From: an uncultured Rickettsiales bacterium
Lineage (GTDB): Bacteria; Pseudomonadota; Alphaproteobacteria; Rickettsiales; UBA1997
Assembly (NCBI GenBank): GCA_951801155.1
Contig: CATOLK010000041.1
Coordinates: 1 to 9,155, forward strand
Length of the DNA: 9,155 nucleotides
Reading direction: 5' to 3'
Part shown: positions 1 through 5,904 of the stretch, piece by piece
Position numbering within the stretch: the stretch's first letter is position 1
Layout of the letters: each line of letters starts with the position of its first letter
Notes under the pieces: model-generated
What the model was told of the DNA's origin: nothing
Databases searched by the model: none
What the model saw: only the letters and a program-made list of their open reading frames with translations
Program-made: the position numbers and the translations under genes

Positions 1-236
1 AAATATTCAAATATTATTGATATTTAAATATAGTTTTATGCAGGAGGTCTATTGATAAATATGTAATTTTTTATGCAAAATATCCATTAAACTAGCGAAT
101 ATATATAATTTCATACCGTTTCAATCCTAATTTTAATCTTTTTTATATTAGGATTTTACATATTCACCATTTAAATGATAAAATCTGTCGCTAAGTAATA
201 AATATGTATAAAATTATATTAATAAATTATGTTCAT
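1..236. other. A+T-rich stretch downstream of the Sel1-repeat gene
   Basis: No convincing gene is visible. It holds a 9-bp perfect inverted repeat (123-131 with 147-155, 15-nt loop), but neither strand has the clean U-run of an intrinsic terminator beside it. It also holds an isolated AGGAGGT at 42-48, which is followed only by TTG/ATG codons that run into TAA within a few codons. Positions 50-86 form one copy of a 36-bp repeat whose other copy is near the far end of the window. Positions 214-236 may be the frameshifted 3' tail of the Sel1-repeat gene. Confidence 0.5.
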
Positions 237-596
237 TTAATTCTTCTGAAATATTAACAGGTAAATATCTCCTAAATCAATTAATTTTTTATATAATTTC
301 AATGCTTCCGTCTTATTTTTTTCAACTGGTTCTTCTAAACCATCATTATTATATAACATGTCTGCATATTTTCTCATAACATACCTATTTTTGTCATTTT
401 TTACTACATTTAAATACTGATCCGCTGCTACTTTTTTCATATCTTTTTTATCTATAATACTTGTTCCGTTACCTATTACCATTCTACCATATTCAAGCAT
501 AGCATTTGTATCACCAAAATCTATCGCTTTTTTACAATATTCCAAAACTTCTCTTTTATTGCCAAGATTATTTACCAATTTAGCATACTTAATCAT
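237..596 (-). CDS. Sel1-like repeat protein, C-terminal part (separated by a frameshift)
   Basis: This 119-codon frame holds Sel1-like (SLR/TPR-type) helical repeats. They are recognisable as units with a KYAKL or EYGRM helix followed by an LEYCKKAIDFGD or ALKLYKKLIDLGD helix. SLR proteins act as protein-binding scaffolds; in host-associated bacteria many are effector-like, but no partner can be named here. The ATG at 596 is probably not a true start. Reading the same frame upstream gives 17 more residues that complete a repeat (IAKIFYKRAADLGNVEC) and join directly to the preceding ORF after a -1 shift at 647-653. No Shine-Dalgarno site precedes 596. The end also looks damaged: the repeat stops at GDIYLLIFQKN, while another frame continues with plausible residues to a TAA at 214-216. 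I am confident of the SLR family, but not that this piece is translated alone. Confidence 0.75.
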   Translation of the reverse strand: MIKYAKLVNNLGNKREVLEYCKKAIDFGDTNAMLEYGRMVIGNGTSIIDKKDMKKVAADQYLNVVKNDKNRYVMRKYADMLYNNDGLEEPVEKNKTEALKLYKKLIDLGDIYLLIFQKN

Positions 597-643
597 ACAC
601 TCTACATTACCGAGATCTGCAGCTCTTTTATAAAATATTTTTG

Positions 644-1210
644 CTATTTTTTTCCATTTATTTTAACTGTACTTTTTTCACTTTCTTTAATCATCATCTC
701 GGCATATCTAATTATAATTTCAGGATTATCTAGAAGCTCTGCAGATTTTTTAAAATATTTTTTTATCTTATTCTTATCTTTTTCATTGCTATTATTTAGC
801 AAATATGCATATCTAAAATAATCTTCAGCAGTAATATTACTACTTTTTTTATCTATCTTCTTTTTTAAATTTTGTAATTCATTATTTGTTTGATCTGGAA
901 CTTTTTTTGATAAAGTTTTTTGCAATTCTACAGCTGCGCTTTCTATAAAACCATTTAATTCTATTGAACTCCTTGGACTACTACCACCAGATGTTTCAGA
1001 GCTACTACTATTTGAAACTCCTACTCCCGTACCTAAATCTTTCGTTTGTTCACTTGGATTACTAGTAACTTCAGTTAAATTATCAGCTTTCTGATCTTGA
1101 TTATGAGACTTCTCAATTGGTTGTAATTGTACAGTTTTTCTATTTTGATTACCAAAAGATGATTGTTGCTGATTTGTATTTTGAAACATAGCAAATCTCT
1201 CGCTATTCAT
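644..1210 (-). CDS. Sel1-like repeat protein, N-terminal part, effector-like disordered leader
   Basis: This 188-codon frame has two parts. Residues 1-110 are low-complexity and probably disordered, with Gln/Asn near residues 10-25, a Ser/Gly run at about 67-82 and many Thr and Lys. From about residue 128 the Sel1-like helical repeats begin (ITAEDYFRYAYLLNN, KKYFKKSAELLDN, IIRYAEMMIKE). The ORF ends at a TAG directly after an A7 run; a -1 shift there continues the repeat without loss. The ATG at 1210 has no Shine-Dalgarno site and is preceded by eight A on the coding strand (including its own). Four codons before it in the same frame is a TAA, and that frame opens at 1339 behind a good AGGAG. 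The original gene therefore probably began at 1339. With both breaks repaired the protein would be about 367 residues. There is no signal peptide or membrane segment. A host-interaction role is only an inference from the architecture. Confidence 0.75.
   Translation of the reverse strand: MNSERFAMFQNTNQQQSSFGNQNRKTVQLQPIEKSHNQDQKADNLTEVTSNPSEQTKDLGTGVGVSNSSSSETSGGSSPRSSIELNGFIESAAVELQKTLSKKVPDQTNNELQNLKKKIDKKSSNITAEDYFRYAYLLNNSNEKDKNKIKKYFKKSAELLDNPEIIIRYAEMMIKESEKSTVKINGKK
647..653 (-). promoter_or_regulatory. A7 slippery heptamer at the frame junction of the Sel1-repeat gene
   Basis: In the reading frame of the upstream part the coding strand reads GGA AAA AAA TAG, so the last seven bases before the stop form A AAA AAA, a canonical -1 slippery heptamer with the correct phase. 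Slipping back one base gives GGA AAA AAA ATA GCA and restores an open frame through the rest of the Sel1 repeats. Ribosomal -1 frameshifting or RNA-polymerase slippage on A-runs could both do this. A simple indel mutation in a homopolymer, or a sequencing error, would look the same. Confidence 0.5.
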
Positions 1211-1219
1211 TTTTTTTAT

Positions 1220-1339
1220 TTAAAGATGTTTTCTCTTTTCATTTGCCGTTGTATTTTGCGCATTTTGATAAAAAGCACGTATATCTTTAAAACTTTTATA
1301 TGCTATATTGTTTTCAGTTTCAGTTTTTTTGTCTGACAT
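1220..1339 (-). CDS. 39-residue ORF, probable original N-terminus of the Sel1-repeat protein
   Basis: The frame opens with ATG at 1339, five bases after an AGGAG Shine-Dalgarno site, which is the best start signal on the minus strand here. It encodes a hydrophilic 39-residue peptide (begins MSDKKTETENN, ends NEKRKHL) and stops at TAA 1220-1222. Three codons later, in the same frame, the next ORF begins at 1210. The peptide holds RAFYQN at residues 21-26, and the next ORF opens with RFAMFQN at residues 5-11, so a short motif of the form A-(F/M)-(Y/F)-Q-N occurs on both sides of the stop. I read this as the true 5' end of one gene cut by a nonsense codon. A translated leader peptide or a separate small protein are the alternatives. 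Confidence 0.5.
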   Translation of the reverse strand: MSDKKTETENNIAYKSFKDIRAFYQNAQNTTANEKRKHL

Positions 1340-1344
1340 AAAAT

Positions 1345-1349
1345 CTCCT
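1345..1349 (-). promoter_or_regulatory. Shine-Dalgarno site for the ORF at 1339
   Basis: The coding strand reads AGGAG, then five bases, then ATG. It is notable because most genes in this window have no clear Shine-Dalgarno site. It argues that translation of the Sel1-repeat gene was meant to begin at 1339 rather than at 1210. Confidence 0.6.
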
Positions 1350-1438
1350 ACAATTTTTTAATAAGTTATATCTTTAAAATATAATGGAGATTCTAGAAAT
1401 CAATTGTTATAGAAAATTTATCCATAATTATTCTAATA

Positions 1439-1472
1439 AAATAAAAAATCCTTTATTTATTGCTTTTTATTT
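1439..1472 (-). terminator. Weak possible terminator after hemW
   Basis: A 9-bp inverted repeat made only of A and T (1439-1447 pairing with 1464-1472) lies just after the hemW stop codon, with T-rich sequence following on the minus strand. The stem has no G-C pair, so its stability is doubtful; in a genome this A+T-rich it may be chance. Confidence 0.2.
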
Positions 1473-1475
1473 ATA

Positions 1476-2627
1476 CTACAAAATATTTTTAACAATATAA
1501 TCCAAAACCTCAAAATATTCCAATTTAACAGATATATTTTCTCCAGAAATATTCAAATACTTTTCTATATTTTTATAATTCTTATTCAAAATCTCCCTTA
1601 AATCATCAATTTTCAAATACTTTTTTACATTATTAATACTTATACCATTTCTCATTCTTAAACCCATAAGTAAAATTTCTTCAATAAATTCATCCTTCGT
1701 CAAATTTTCTTTAATTTCAAAACCATAGCCCTTTTCTAAAACCTGTTTTTGCCATTTTATAGGATTTTTAATATTTTCTATATCAGTTCTTAATTTGTAA
1801 CCATTAATAAAATCATTATTAAAACACAATCTACCATGTGCCCCCGCTCCAATTCCTACCCACTCTCCGCTATTCCAATAATTTAAATTATGTTTACATT
1901 CATAACCTTTTTTTGCATAATTTGAAACTTCATATAAAAAAATATCATTAGACTCCAAAAATTCATTGGTGGTTTTATACATTTCTGCTGCTTTGTTTTC
2001 TTCCAACTCTTCGATTTTATCCTCAAAAAATTTAGTCCCCTCTTCCACTATCAATTGATATAATGAAATATGAAAAGGTGAAAATCTTATAGCTTCTTCA
2101 AGTTCTTTTAACCAATCATTAAGTTTTTGATTAGGCCTAGCATAAATCAAATCTATTGAATATTTATCAAAAAAAACTTTACTTGCAATATCTATAGCTT
2201 TTTTAGCTTCTTCTACACTATGAATTCTACCAAAAAATTTTAAAATTTCATCATTAAAAGACTGTACTCCAATTGACAATCTATTAATTCCTAAATTCTT
2301 AAACTCTTTAAATTTATTAATTTCAAAAGTTGTAGGATTTGCTTCCATAGATATTTCTATATTATTATCTATATTCCAAATATCATTTATTTTTTTAAAA
2401 ATATTCTCCAAAAAATTGATTGATATTAAAGATGGTGTACCACCACCGAAGAATATTGTTTTTATTTTTCTATCTTTAAAAAATCTTCCATAATAATCCA
2501 ACTCCCCTAAATATGCCCTTAAAAAATTTTCTTCATCTAAACTTGACAACTTATAAGAATTAAAATCACAATAGGGACATTTAGATAAACAAAACGGGTA
2601 ATGTATATAAATAGACAAATCACTCAT
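1476..2627 (-). CDS. hemW: Radical SAM family haem chaperone HemW
   Basis: This 383-residue cytoplasmic protein is of the HemN-like radical-SAM family. HemW binds haem and a [4Fe-4S] cluster and passes haem to respiratory proteins; older annotation calls it an oxygen-independent coproporphyrinogen III oxidase. The cluster motif CxxxCxxC is at C13, C17 and C20 within PFCLSKCPYCDF. The SAM-binding glycine motif GGGTPS is at 61-66, followed by MEANP (94-98), GVQSF (120-124) and DLIYARPNQ (159-167). The HemN C-terminal region follows with YEVSNYAKKGYECKHNLNYW (232-251) and GIGAGAHG (258-265). Its length is normal for HemW and shorter than true HemN oxidases. The ATG at 2627 is 2 nt after the xthA stop, so the two genes are surely co-transcribed. 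No break or odd residue is seen. Confidence 0.93.
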   Translation of the reverse strand: MSDLSIYIHYPFCLSKCPYCDFNSYKLSSLDEENFLRAYLGELDYYGRFFKDRKIKTIFFGGGTPSLISINFLENIFKKINDIWNIDNNIEISMEANPTTFEINKFKEFKNLGINRLSIGVQSFNDEILKFFGRIHSVEEAKKAIDIASKVFFDKYSIDLIYARPNQKLNDWLKELEEAIRFSPFHISLYQLIVEEGTKFFEDKIEELEENKAAEMYKTTNEFLESNDIFLYEVSNYAKKGYECKHNLNYWNSGEWVGIGAGAHGRLCFNNDFINGYKLRTDIENIKNPIKWQKQVLEKGYGFEIKENLTKDEFIEEILLMGLRMRNGISINNVKKYLKIDDLREILNKNYKNIEKYLNISGENISVKLEYFEVLDYIVKNIL

Positions 2628-2629
2628 AT

Positions 2630-3442
2630 TTATATATTAATTAAACAATACATAGGAACATGATCAGAAGGATGTTCTTCTCCTCTAGTCTCTTTATCAA
2701 CTTTACAATCTTTTATATATTCTAAATTTTCTTTGGAAGTTAACAAAGCATCAAGCCTTAAACCATAATTTTTTTCCCAAGCTTTAGCTCTATAACCCCA
2801 CCAACTAAATTCTATTAAATCTTTATTAAAATATCTAAATAAATCTTCCATCCCATCATCCAAAAATTTTTTAAATTCCATCCTTTCTTTTATATTGCAG
2901 CAAATATCACCATCTTTTTTTATACTATACATATCAACTAATTCTGGACAAGTGTTAAAATCACCACCATAAATAGCAAAATCCCCTTCCCTTTTATCCA
3001 ATAAAAATTGTTCTTTTAACCTTCTATAGAATTTTATTTTATTATAAAATTTTTCTGTTTCAGTTTTATCTTTTACATTTTCTGTAGTATCTCCATTTGG
3101 AACATATATTGAAGCAACTTTTAAAGATTTTCCATTATAATCAAATCTAGCTTCTATATATCTTGAATCATTATCATTATCCACTAAACCAAAAAATGGC
3201 AATTCATTTTTTATGTCATAAATTGGGAATTTTGACATTATGGCAACACCGTTATAGGCTTTTTGTCCGTTAATTGATATGTTGTAATTTAAATCTGAAA
3301 AATCTGAAAATGGAAATTGTTCATTGGTACATTTTAGTTCTTGTAGTAAAATTATATCTGGATTTGCTGTTTTTATGTAATTTTTTAAGTTTGTTGTTCT
3401 TGATCTTATGGAATTTACATTCCAGGTTGCTATTTTAATCAT
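2630..3442 (-). CDS. xthA: Exodeoxyribonuclease III (AP endonuclease)
   Basis: This 270-residue enzyme belongs to the exonuclease/endonuclease/phosphatase fold, XthA group. It cleaves DNA at abasic sites and trims 3' ends in base-excision repair. The catalytic set is present: WNVNSIR at 7-13, the metal-binding Glu in LLQELKC (E35), SIYVPNG (111-117, catalytic Tyr 113), GGDFN (159-163), the XthA signature FSWWGYRAKAWEKNYGLRLD (212-231), and the final PSDHVPM (258-264, Asp-His pair). The length matches the family. The start ATG has no Shine-Dalgarno site, but the conserved strand MIKIATWNVN begins right at it. It is the first gene of the pair with hemW, and a plausible promoter lies about 25 bp upstream. 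Confidence 0.93.
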   Translation of the reverse strand: MIKIATWNVNSIRSRTTNLKNYIKTANPDIILLQELKCTNEQFPFSDFSDLNYNISINGQKAYNGVAIMSKFPIYDIKNELPFFGLVDNDNDSRYIEARFDYNGKSLKVASIYVPNGDTTENVKDKTETEKFYNKIKFYRRLKEQFLLDKREGDFAIYGGDFNTCPELVDMYSIKKDGDICCNIKERMEFKKFLDDGMEDLFRYFNKDLIEFSWWGYRAKAWEKNYGLRLDALLTSKENLEYIKDCKVDKETRGEEHPSDHVPMYCLINI

Positions 3443-3468
3443 TTTATACTATTTATTTTGATAAAATA

Positions 3469-3497
3469 TTAATAATAAATTTATTTGAATAAGTCAA
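3469..3497 (-). promoter_or_regulatory. Putative sigma-70 promoter of xthA-hemW
   Basis: On the minus strand a -35 box TTGACT (3497-3492, five of six consensus bases) is separated by 17 bp from TATTAA (3474-3469, four of six). Transcription would start near 3462, giving a leader of about 20 nt before the xthA ATG at 3442. TTGAC is not cheap in such A+T-rich DNA, but the -10 box could arise by chance. Confidence 0.45.
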
Positions 3498-3669
3498 TGA
3501 TTATATATTGGATTTGAGATTATACATTTTTATTACCTTTTTAGATTCCAAAAATAATATGTTGTTGTACTAATCTATAATCTAATTACTAATAATGTTA
3601 AAATAATGTAGAAAAATATAATTATAAATTAAAAACTATTGAAGATACACTTGGAAAACAACGATAATA

Positions 3670-3825
3670 ATGGAAAAAATTGGTATAAATAATCAAATGG
3701 AAAAAACAATTAATGAAAATAAAGAGTTGAAAAACGATAATAATAATATAATAAATGCTACTGAAGATCTTAATTCAATACAGCAAAAAGAACAACAAGG
3801 TCTTTGTAATATAAGCACACATTAA
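3670..3825 (+). CDS. Doubtful small ORF, Asn-rich 51 residues
   Basis: The ORF runs from ATG 3670 to TAA 3823-3825 and encodes a polar peptide rich in Asn, Glu, Lys and Gln (begins MEKIGINNQMEKT, ends GLCNISTH). It has no Shine-Dalgarno site, recognisable domain or membrane segment. Just upstream another frame also looks coding and stops at a TAA at 3665-3667, so this may be the 3' remnant of a decayed gene rather than a working small protein. Its Glu/Lys/Gln-rich middle resembles a short helix or coiled coil. Chance ORFs of this length are common at this base composition. Confidence 0.2.
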   Translation: MEKIGINNQMEKTINENKELKNDNNNIINATEDLNSIQQKEQQGLCNISTH

Positions 3826-3935
3826 ACTATTAAATAATTTTCAAATATAAAACAATATTTTATAATTTATATAATTTTGGAATTACTACTTAAAAATTTA
3901 TATTTTTATTAAGTAAAATTAATATTTATAAATTT

Positions 3936-3976
3936 TTTAAGTAATAATATCTATAATTTTTATAAAATTACTTAAA
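3936..3976 (-). terminator. 10-bp inverted repeat across the lptF stop codon
   Basis: TTTAAGTAAT at 3936-3945 is the exact reverse complement of 3967-3976, with a 21-nt loop, and the lptF stop (3968-3970) lies inside one arm. It could act as a hairpin terminator or 3'-end stabiliser for lptF. However, what follows on the minus strand is A/T-mixed rather than a U-run, so termination is not well supported. Confidence 0.25.
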
Positions 3977-5032
3977 TATTCTTTTGTATTTCGCAATAAA
4001 CCAGCACCAAAAAATAGGTATTACGAAAGAACATATAGTTATATATATACCATGAGTATTGTTCTTTAGAATTTTAAAAGAATACAAAAATAAAGCAAAG
4101 TCTGCAATATTTAGTAAATAAATTTTGAATAATTCTTTATTATTTTCCATTCTACTAAAATTCAGATTTAAAACTAAAACAGAACTAAAAATTACTAAAA
4201 TTATCGATATAAATGGATTTGTTATTCTTTTAATAATTTCCGTCTTTATTTTTTGGTTTTTATTTTTTATTTTTAATAATTCACTCAAAAACATAGTATC
4301 TTCATCAATATTATCTTTTATGTCATTTATATTATAATATTCAGAAATATTGATTGTATATTTTTTAAAATATAATAGTTTTAAATCTTTTTTACTATCT
4401 GTTTTAAATTCTTGTAAATTTCCATCTATTAAAGTTATATAATTACCGTTTAATATGCCGTTTTTTGCATATAAAATTTTATCAATCTTTCCATCAGAAT
4501 CTTTTATATAAATTAATAAAGAATATAAAATATTATTGTTACTTTTTTCAGAAAATATTGTTATATTATCAAAATTGTTAAAACTATTGGTTTTATTTAG
4601 TAAAATATTTGTTATACTATTTTTTAAATAAACTTTAATATTCTCAAATTCTCTATTACTTTTTGGTAAAAAATATAATACTATTAAGAAAGAAAAAATA
4701 CATAAAAAAAACGATACAAATAATGGTGGTACTATCATATCAAATAATTTTAAACCTGAATTTTGTAATATTACCAATTCATTATTTTTAATTAATTTAT
4801 TGTAACAAAATATTACAGTTATAAATGCGCTTATTGGTATAGTTATTAATAATAAATTTGGTAAAACACTAATTATAATTTTTATAAAACCAATTAAATC
4901 AACGCCATAATCAGTTATAAAGGATATGTACCTGATTATTCTTGTGGTCCATATTATTGTTGTTAAAATAAATAAAATAAGCAAAAAATGCTTTAAAAGA
5001 TTTTTTATCAAATATTTTTTATAAATTTTCAA
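3968..5032 (-). CDS. lptF: LPS export permease LptF (YjgP/YjgQ family)
   Basis: This 354-residue inner-membrane protein fits the LptF/LptG family, the permease half of the LptBFG transporter that extracts lipopolysaccharide from the inner membrane. Three N-terminal membrane segments (about 13-35, 47-78, 98-124) are followed by a periplasmic beta-rich domain (about 130-255) and three C-terminal segments (about 270-292, 302-320, 327-347), the family's usual order. Conserved features include RIIRYISF (31-38), NELVILQNSGLK (84-95) before the third segment, and RITNPFISI (269-277). These fit LptF better than LptG, though an LptG assignment is not excluded. The start codon is TTG at 5032, directly preceded by an in-frame TAA. 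The encoded MKIYKKYLIK is what a family N-terminus looks like, and no other start exists before M99. It is divergent from the ileS fragment, 71 bp away. Confidence 0.8.
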   Translation of the reverse strand: MKIYKKYLIKNLLKHFLLILFILTTIIWTTRIIRYISFITDYGVDLIGFIKIIISVLPNLLLITIPISAFITVIFCYNKLIKNNELVILQNSGLKLFDMIVPPLFVSFFLCIFSFLIVLYFLPKSNREFENIKVYLKNSITNILLNKTNSFNNFDNITIFSEKSNNNILYSLLIYIKDSDGKIDKILYAKNGILNGNYITLIDGNLQEFKTDSKKDLKLLYFKKYTINISEYYNINDIKDNIDEDTMFLSELLKIKNKNQKIKTEIIKRITNPFISIILVIFSSVLVLNLNFSRMENNKELFKIYLLNIADFALFLYSFKILKNNTHGIYITICSFVIPIFWCWFIAKYKRIFK

Positions 5033-5039
5033 TTAACGC

Positions 5040-5067
5040 TTGTATTTTTATTTTAATAATGTATAAT
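5040..5067 (+). promoter_or_regulatory. Putative promoter for the ileS-fragment operon
   Basis: A perfect -10 box TATAAT (5062-5067) lies 16 bp after TTGTAT (5040-5045, three of six -35 bases). A start near 5074 would give a leader of about 30 nt before the ATG at 5104. It lies in the 71-bp gap between divergent genes, where a promoter is expected, and would serve the ileS fragment, the glycosyltransferase and acpS. Confidence 0.45.
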
Positions 5068-5103
5068 TTAAAATAAATATTTTTTAAGTAAATAGAAAAA
5101 GTT

Positions 5104-5892
5104 ATGTACAAAAAAAATTCTGTTCATTTACAAGATTTTCCTAAAATGGATAATTTTGAAGCAGATAATAGTTTAATTGATGTAATGGATAAAGTAAGAG
5201 CTATATGTAGTTGTGCTCTTTTTGTAAGAGATAAAAATAATTTAAGAGTAAGATTACCTTTAAATAGTATAACTATAATATCTGACAAAACAGATGAAAT
5301 TAGAGAATTTTCTTCGATAATAGCTGACGAAATAAATGTTAAGAGAGTAGAATTTATAAACAATATTGAAGAATATGGGGAGAAGAAGATAGTTTTGAAT
5401 TTCCAAAAATTAGGTACAAAAATTGGCGCTAAAATGCCAAATTTAATGAAGGCAGCTAAGGCCAATAAATGGAAAATAAAAGATGGAAAAATGGAAATAG
5501 ATGAATTTAAATTGGAAAATGACGAATATGAACTAAAACTTGAGTCAAAAACAAACAACGTATTTCCAGTTGATAATTACGATATTTTAATAATGTTGGA
5601 TTTAAATATAACAAAAGAATTAGAATATGAAGGAATGGCAAGAGATTTAGTAAGAATTATACAGCAATTTAGAAAAGATGCTAGGTTAAATATAGATGAT
5701 AGAATAAATTTAGTTATAAAAACTAATTATGATTTTTTAAAAAATTCAATAGAACAAAATAAAGAATATATTAAAGAACAAACTTTATCGGTTAACTTTA
5801 ATATTGTCAACGATTTAGCAAATTGTGATTTTTCATTTTGTGAGGAAATAGATAAAAATACTGTTCAGATAGGATTTAGTGTAATGAAATAA
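5104..5892 (+). CDS. ileS: C-terminal fragment of isoleucyl-tRNA synthetase (5'-truncated)
   Basis: The 262 residues match only the end of IleRS. They begin at the SVHLQDFPK segment of the anticodon-binding domain (6-14), continue with the helix MDKVRAICSCALFVRDKNNLRVRLPL (28-53), and end with the extra C-terminal domain of eukaryote-like IleRS (for example EYEGMARDLVRIIQQFRKDARLNIDDRI, about 173-200). The Rossmann catalytic domain with HIGH and KMSKS, the editing domain and the start of the anticodon domain are all absent. Roughly three quarters of the usual protein of about 1,000 residues or more is missing, so it cannot charge tRNA. Upstream in frame is a TAA at 5089-5091 and no IleRS-like residues, so the truncation is sharp. 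No stop or frameshift interrupts the remaining ORF. It leads a probable operon, with the glycosyltransferase 12 nt downstream. It may be a duplicated remnant, a rearrangement breakpoint, or a retained free-standing tRNA-binding domain. A complete ileS should exist elsewhere in the genome. Confidence 0.85.
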   Translation: MYKKNSVHLQDFPKMDNFEADNSLIDVMDKVRAICSCALFVRDKNNLRVRLPLNSITIISDKTDEIREFSSIIADEINVKRVEFINNIEEYGEKKIVLNFQKLGTKIGAKMPNLMKAAKANKWKIKDGKMEIDEFKLENDEYELKLESKTNNVFPVDNYDILIMLDLNITKELEYEGMARDLVRIIQQFRKDARLNIDDRINLVIKTNYDFLKNSIEQNKEYIKEQTLSVNFNIVNDLANCDFSFCEEIDKNTVQIGFSVMK

Positions 5893-5904
5893 TAGTAAAT
5901 TAAA

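Larger units (their letters stand above)
3443..3967. other. 525-bp gene-poor gap with apparent coding remnants
   Basis: The xthA end of this gap carries that gene's likely promoter. Positions 3602-3670 read in one plus-strand frame as a polar, coding-like segment (NNVEKYNYKLKTIEDTLGKQR, then TAA). From 3670 the neighbouring frame is open for 51 codons. The lptF end carries several copies of the TTAAGTA/TACTTAA core in both orientations. No RNA gene or mobile element is visible. Confidence 0.4.

Noticed and set aside
42..63. Perfect AGGAGGT Shine-Dalgarno-like sequence at 42-48
   Set aside because: Downstream TTG and ATG codons run into TAA within a few codons and no ORF follows; no gene is supported.
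123..155. 9-bp inverted repeat as an intrinsic terminator of the Sel1-repeat gene
   Set aside because: The stem has only two G-C pairs, the loop is 15 nt, and no U-run follows on the minus strand.
1389..1406. Palindromes TTCTAGAA and CAATTG upstream of the Sel1-repeat gene as an operator
   Set aside because: They are short, adjacent and not positioned against any convincing promoter boxes.
4125..4337. 70-codon hydrophobic plus-strand ORF
   Set aside because: It lies entirely antisense within lptF, whose membrane and beta-domain pattern is clear; it is a composition shadow.
5033..5103. Replication origin at the strand switch
   Set aside because: Genes diverge here, but the gap is only 71 bp and contains no DnaA boxes. 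The purine asymmetry on either side is explained by coding-strand bias.
5124..5558. 144-codon minus-strand ORF rich in Ser, Phe and Ile
   Set aside because: It is antisense to the ileS fragment, whose frame carries recognisable IleRS motifs.
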